Source of the DNA: Angustibacter sp. Root456
Lineage (GTDB): Bacteria; Actinomycetota; Actinomycetes; Actinomycetales; Angustibacteraceae
Assembly: GCF_001426435.1 (NCBI RefSeq)
Contig: NZ_LMER01000016.1
Span: 8,925-72,924 of the forward strand
Direction: 5' to 3'
DNA: 64,000 nt
Shown here piece after piece: positions 63,111-64,000 of this stretch. How positions within the stretch are numbered: position 1 is the first letter of the stretch; each line of letters starts with the position of its first letter. Below the pieces are notes generated by a model that was given only the letters and a program-made list of their open reading frames with translations, searched no databases and was not told the origin of the DNA. The position numbers were made by a program, and so were the translations under genes.

Positions 63111-63968
63111 GTGGTGACGGCACTCGGACTCGGGCTCGTGCTGGGCTGCGGTCTGTTCTGCCTGTGGTGGTCGTGCTGGTCAGTCCCCGCGCGCTCATCG
63201 AGGCGACGACCTTCACGGTTGCGTGAGCTCGTGCACCAGGCCGGGCTGCCAGAGCTCGCGCCGCGGGCCGTCCTGGCGGCATGCGTCCTGTGCGCCGGCC
63301 TGGTGCTCGTTCTGGCTGCAGCCATCACTCGCACGCTGCCCGTGGCGGCCTGCCTCGCCCTGCTCGCCGGTGGCTCACCGCTGATGGCCCTGCGCGCGCG
63401 AGCGCAGCGGCGCCAGACCGACCTCCGACACGCCTGGCCGGACGCCGTCGACCACCTGGCCTCGGCGGTGCGCGCCGGGCTGTCGCTGCCGGAGGCGCTC
63501 GCAGCGCTGGCCGTGCGCGGTCCCGCCGACCTGCGCGCCGGCTTCGCGGCCTTCGAGGTGGACTACCGCGCGACGGGGCGCTTCGATCTCGCGCTCGACG
63601 AGCTGAAGGTCCGGCTCGCGGACCCGGTCGCCGACCGCGTGGTCGAGTCACTGCGCCTCGCCCGACAGGTCGGTGGCACCGACCTGGGGCGCCTGCTGCG
63701 CACGCTGGCGGACTTCTTGCGCTCTGACGCCCGGCTGCGTGGCGAGCTCGAAGCGAGACAGAGCTGGACCGTCAACGCGGCCCGCCTGGCCGTCACGGCG
63801 CCGTGGGTCGTCCTGTTGGTGCTCGCCACGAGGCCCGAGTCGTTGGCGGCGTACTCACGCCCGGCCGGCGTGGTCGTACTGGGCGTCGGGGCCGCGGTGA
63901 GCGCCACCAGCTACGCCCTGATGCGGCGCATCGCGCGCTTGCCCGCTGAGCGGAGGGTCCTGCGGTGA
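63111..63968 (+). CDS. tadB: TadB-like pilus inner-membrane platform protein
   Basis: A 285-residue protein: two N-terminal helices (about 3-22 and 45-85 as a pair), a cytoplasmic GspF-type domain (AWPDAVDHLASAVRAGLSLPEAL, in two parts) and two C-terminal helices. This is the TadB layout. GTG 63111 or 63114 are both possible; neither has a strong ribosome site. The stop overlaps the next start (GTGA). Confidence 0.87.
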   Translation: MVTALGLGLVLGCGLFCLWWSCWSVPARSSRRRPSRLRELVHQAGLPELAPRAVLAACVLCAGLVLVLAAAITRTLPVAACLALLAGGSPLMALRARAQRRQTDLRHAWPDAVDHLASAVRAGLSLPEALAALAVRGPADLRAGFAAFEVDYRATGRFDLALDELKVRLADPVADRVVESLRLARQVGGTDLGRLLRTLADFLRSDARLRGELEARQSWTVNAARLAVTAPWVVLLVLATRPESLAAYSRPAGVVVLGVGAAVSATSYALMRRIARLPAERRVLR

Positions 63969-64000
63969 CGCCGACGGGCTTGCTGATCACGGGTTCCCTC
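63965..64000 (+). CDS. Start of next tad gene (probably tadC), cut by window end
   Basis: GTG 63965 overlaps the tadB stop and opens a frame of twelve codons (VTPTGLLITGSL) that becomes hydrophobic. Position after tadB predicts TadC; the sequence here is too short to show it. Confidence 0.5.
   Translation, partial: MTPTGLLITGSL

Overview
The window is a very GC-rich chromosome segment with dense, short-spaced genes and many GTG starts. A mycothiol deacetylase (MshB-like), a WhiB1-type protein, a PdtaS-type kinase, a large NAD-dependent glutamate dehydrogenase, DUF3117, and a TatB/SigE/RseA/HtrA block point to an actinomycete. Genus cannot be fixed from the sequence alone; something in or near Kineosporiales/Micrococcales is my guess. 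It looks like ordinary chromosome: no rRNA, tRNA, CRISPR, prophage or insertion sequence was recognised.

Layout. 1-4406: 3' part of a peptide-type ABC importer operon (binding protein cut by the left edge, one permease, two ATPases). 4403-7908: MshB-like deacetylase, an unusual FtsH-like membrane protease and a small four-helix membrane protein. 7918-11202: flavin reductase, VanW-type peptidoglycan protein, GNAT enzyme. 11322-15093: ferredoxin, DapC, citrate synthase, aldose-epimerase-like protein. 15192-20568: lysozyme-like membrane protein, DapD and DapE (divergent), LOG protein, small proteins, DNA-3-methyladenine glycosylase. 20565-25760: GT-C glycosyltransferase, enoyl-CoA hydratase, DUF3117, leucyl aminopeptidase, O-methyltransferase. 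25945-30398: SigE, anti-sigma factor, HtrA, TatB, Mrp. 30536-34974: MarR regulator, orphan GspE-type ATPase with zinc ribbons, DUF1003 and MgtE-N/CBS proteins. 35009-45438: mixed metabolism (PhzF, EamA, malyl-CoA-lyase-like, Dps, acyl-CoA dehydrogenase, stress protein, aminopeptidase P, DUF2332, DUF2505). 45607-50523: the 1638-residue NAD-glutamate dehydrogenase. 50632-57533: SMR pump, PdtaS-like kinase convergent with whiB1, a GNAT-RsbW-SigF operon, an MFS pump. 57560-64000: an FHA/FtsK ATPase divergent from the start of a Tad pilus operon (CpaF/TadA, TadB, start of TadC).

Together the genes cover peptide import, mycothiol and lysine/peptidoglycan precursor synthesis (DapC, DapD and DapE lie within 7 kb), TCA entry, envelope-stress control (SigE, anti-sigma, HtrA, TatB), general stress control (RsbW/SigF) and the beginning of a surface appendage locus. 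From dapD to the MgtE/CBS gene the order resembles the mycobacterial Rv1201c-Rv1232c segment as I remember it, with losses and insertions.

Three architectural traits recur. (1) About twenty genes have a -10-like hexamer (A at position 2, T at position 6) ending only 5-10 nt before the start codon, the layout of leaderless mRNAs. (2) Several gene ends, mostly convergent pairs, hold long near-perfect hairpins without a T tract. (3) Two convergent junctions 10.9 kb apart carry same-length (75 bp) elements with conserved inverted termini and a diverged core.
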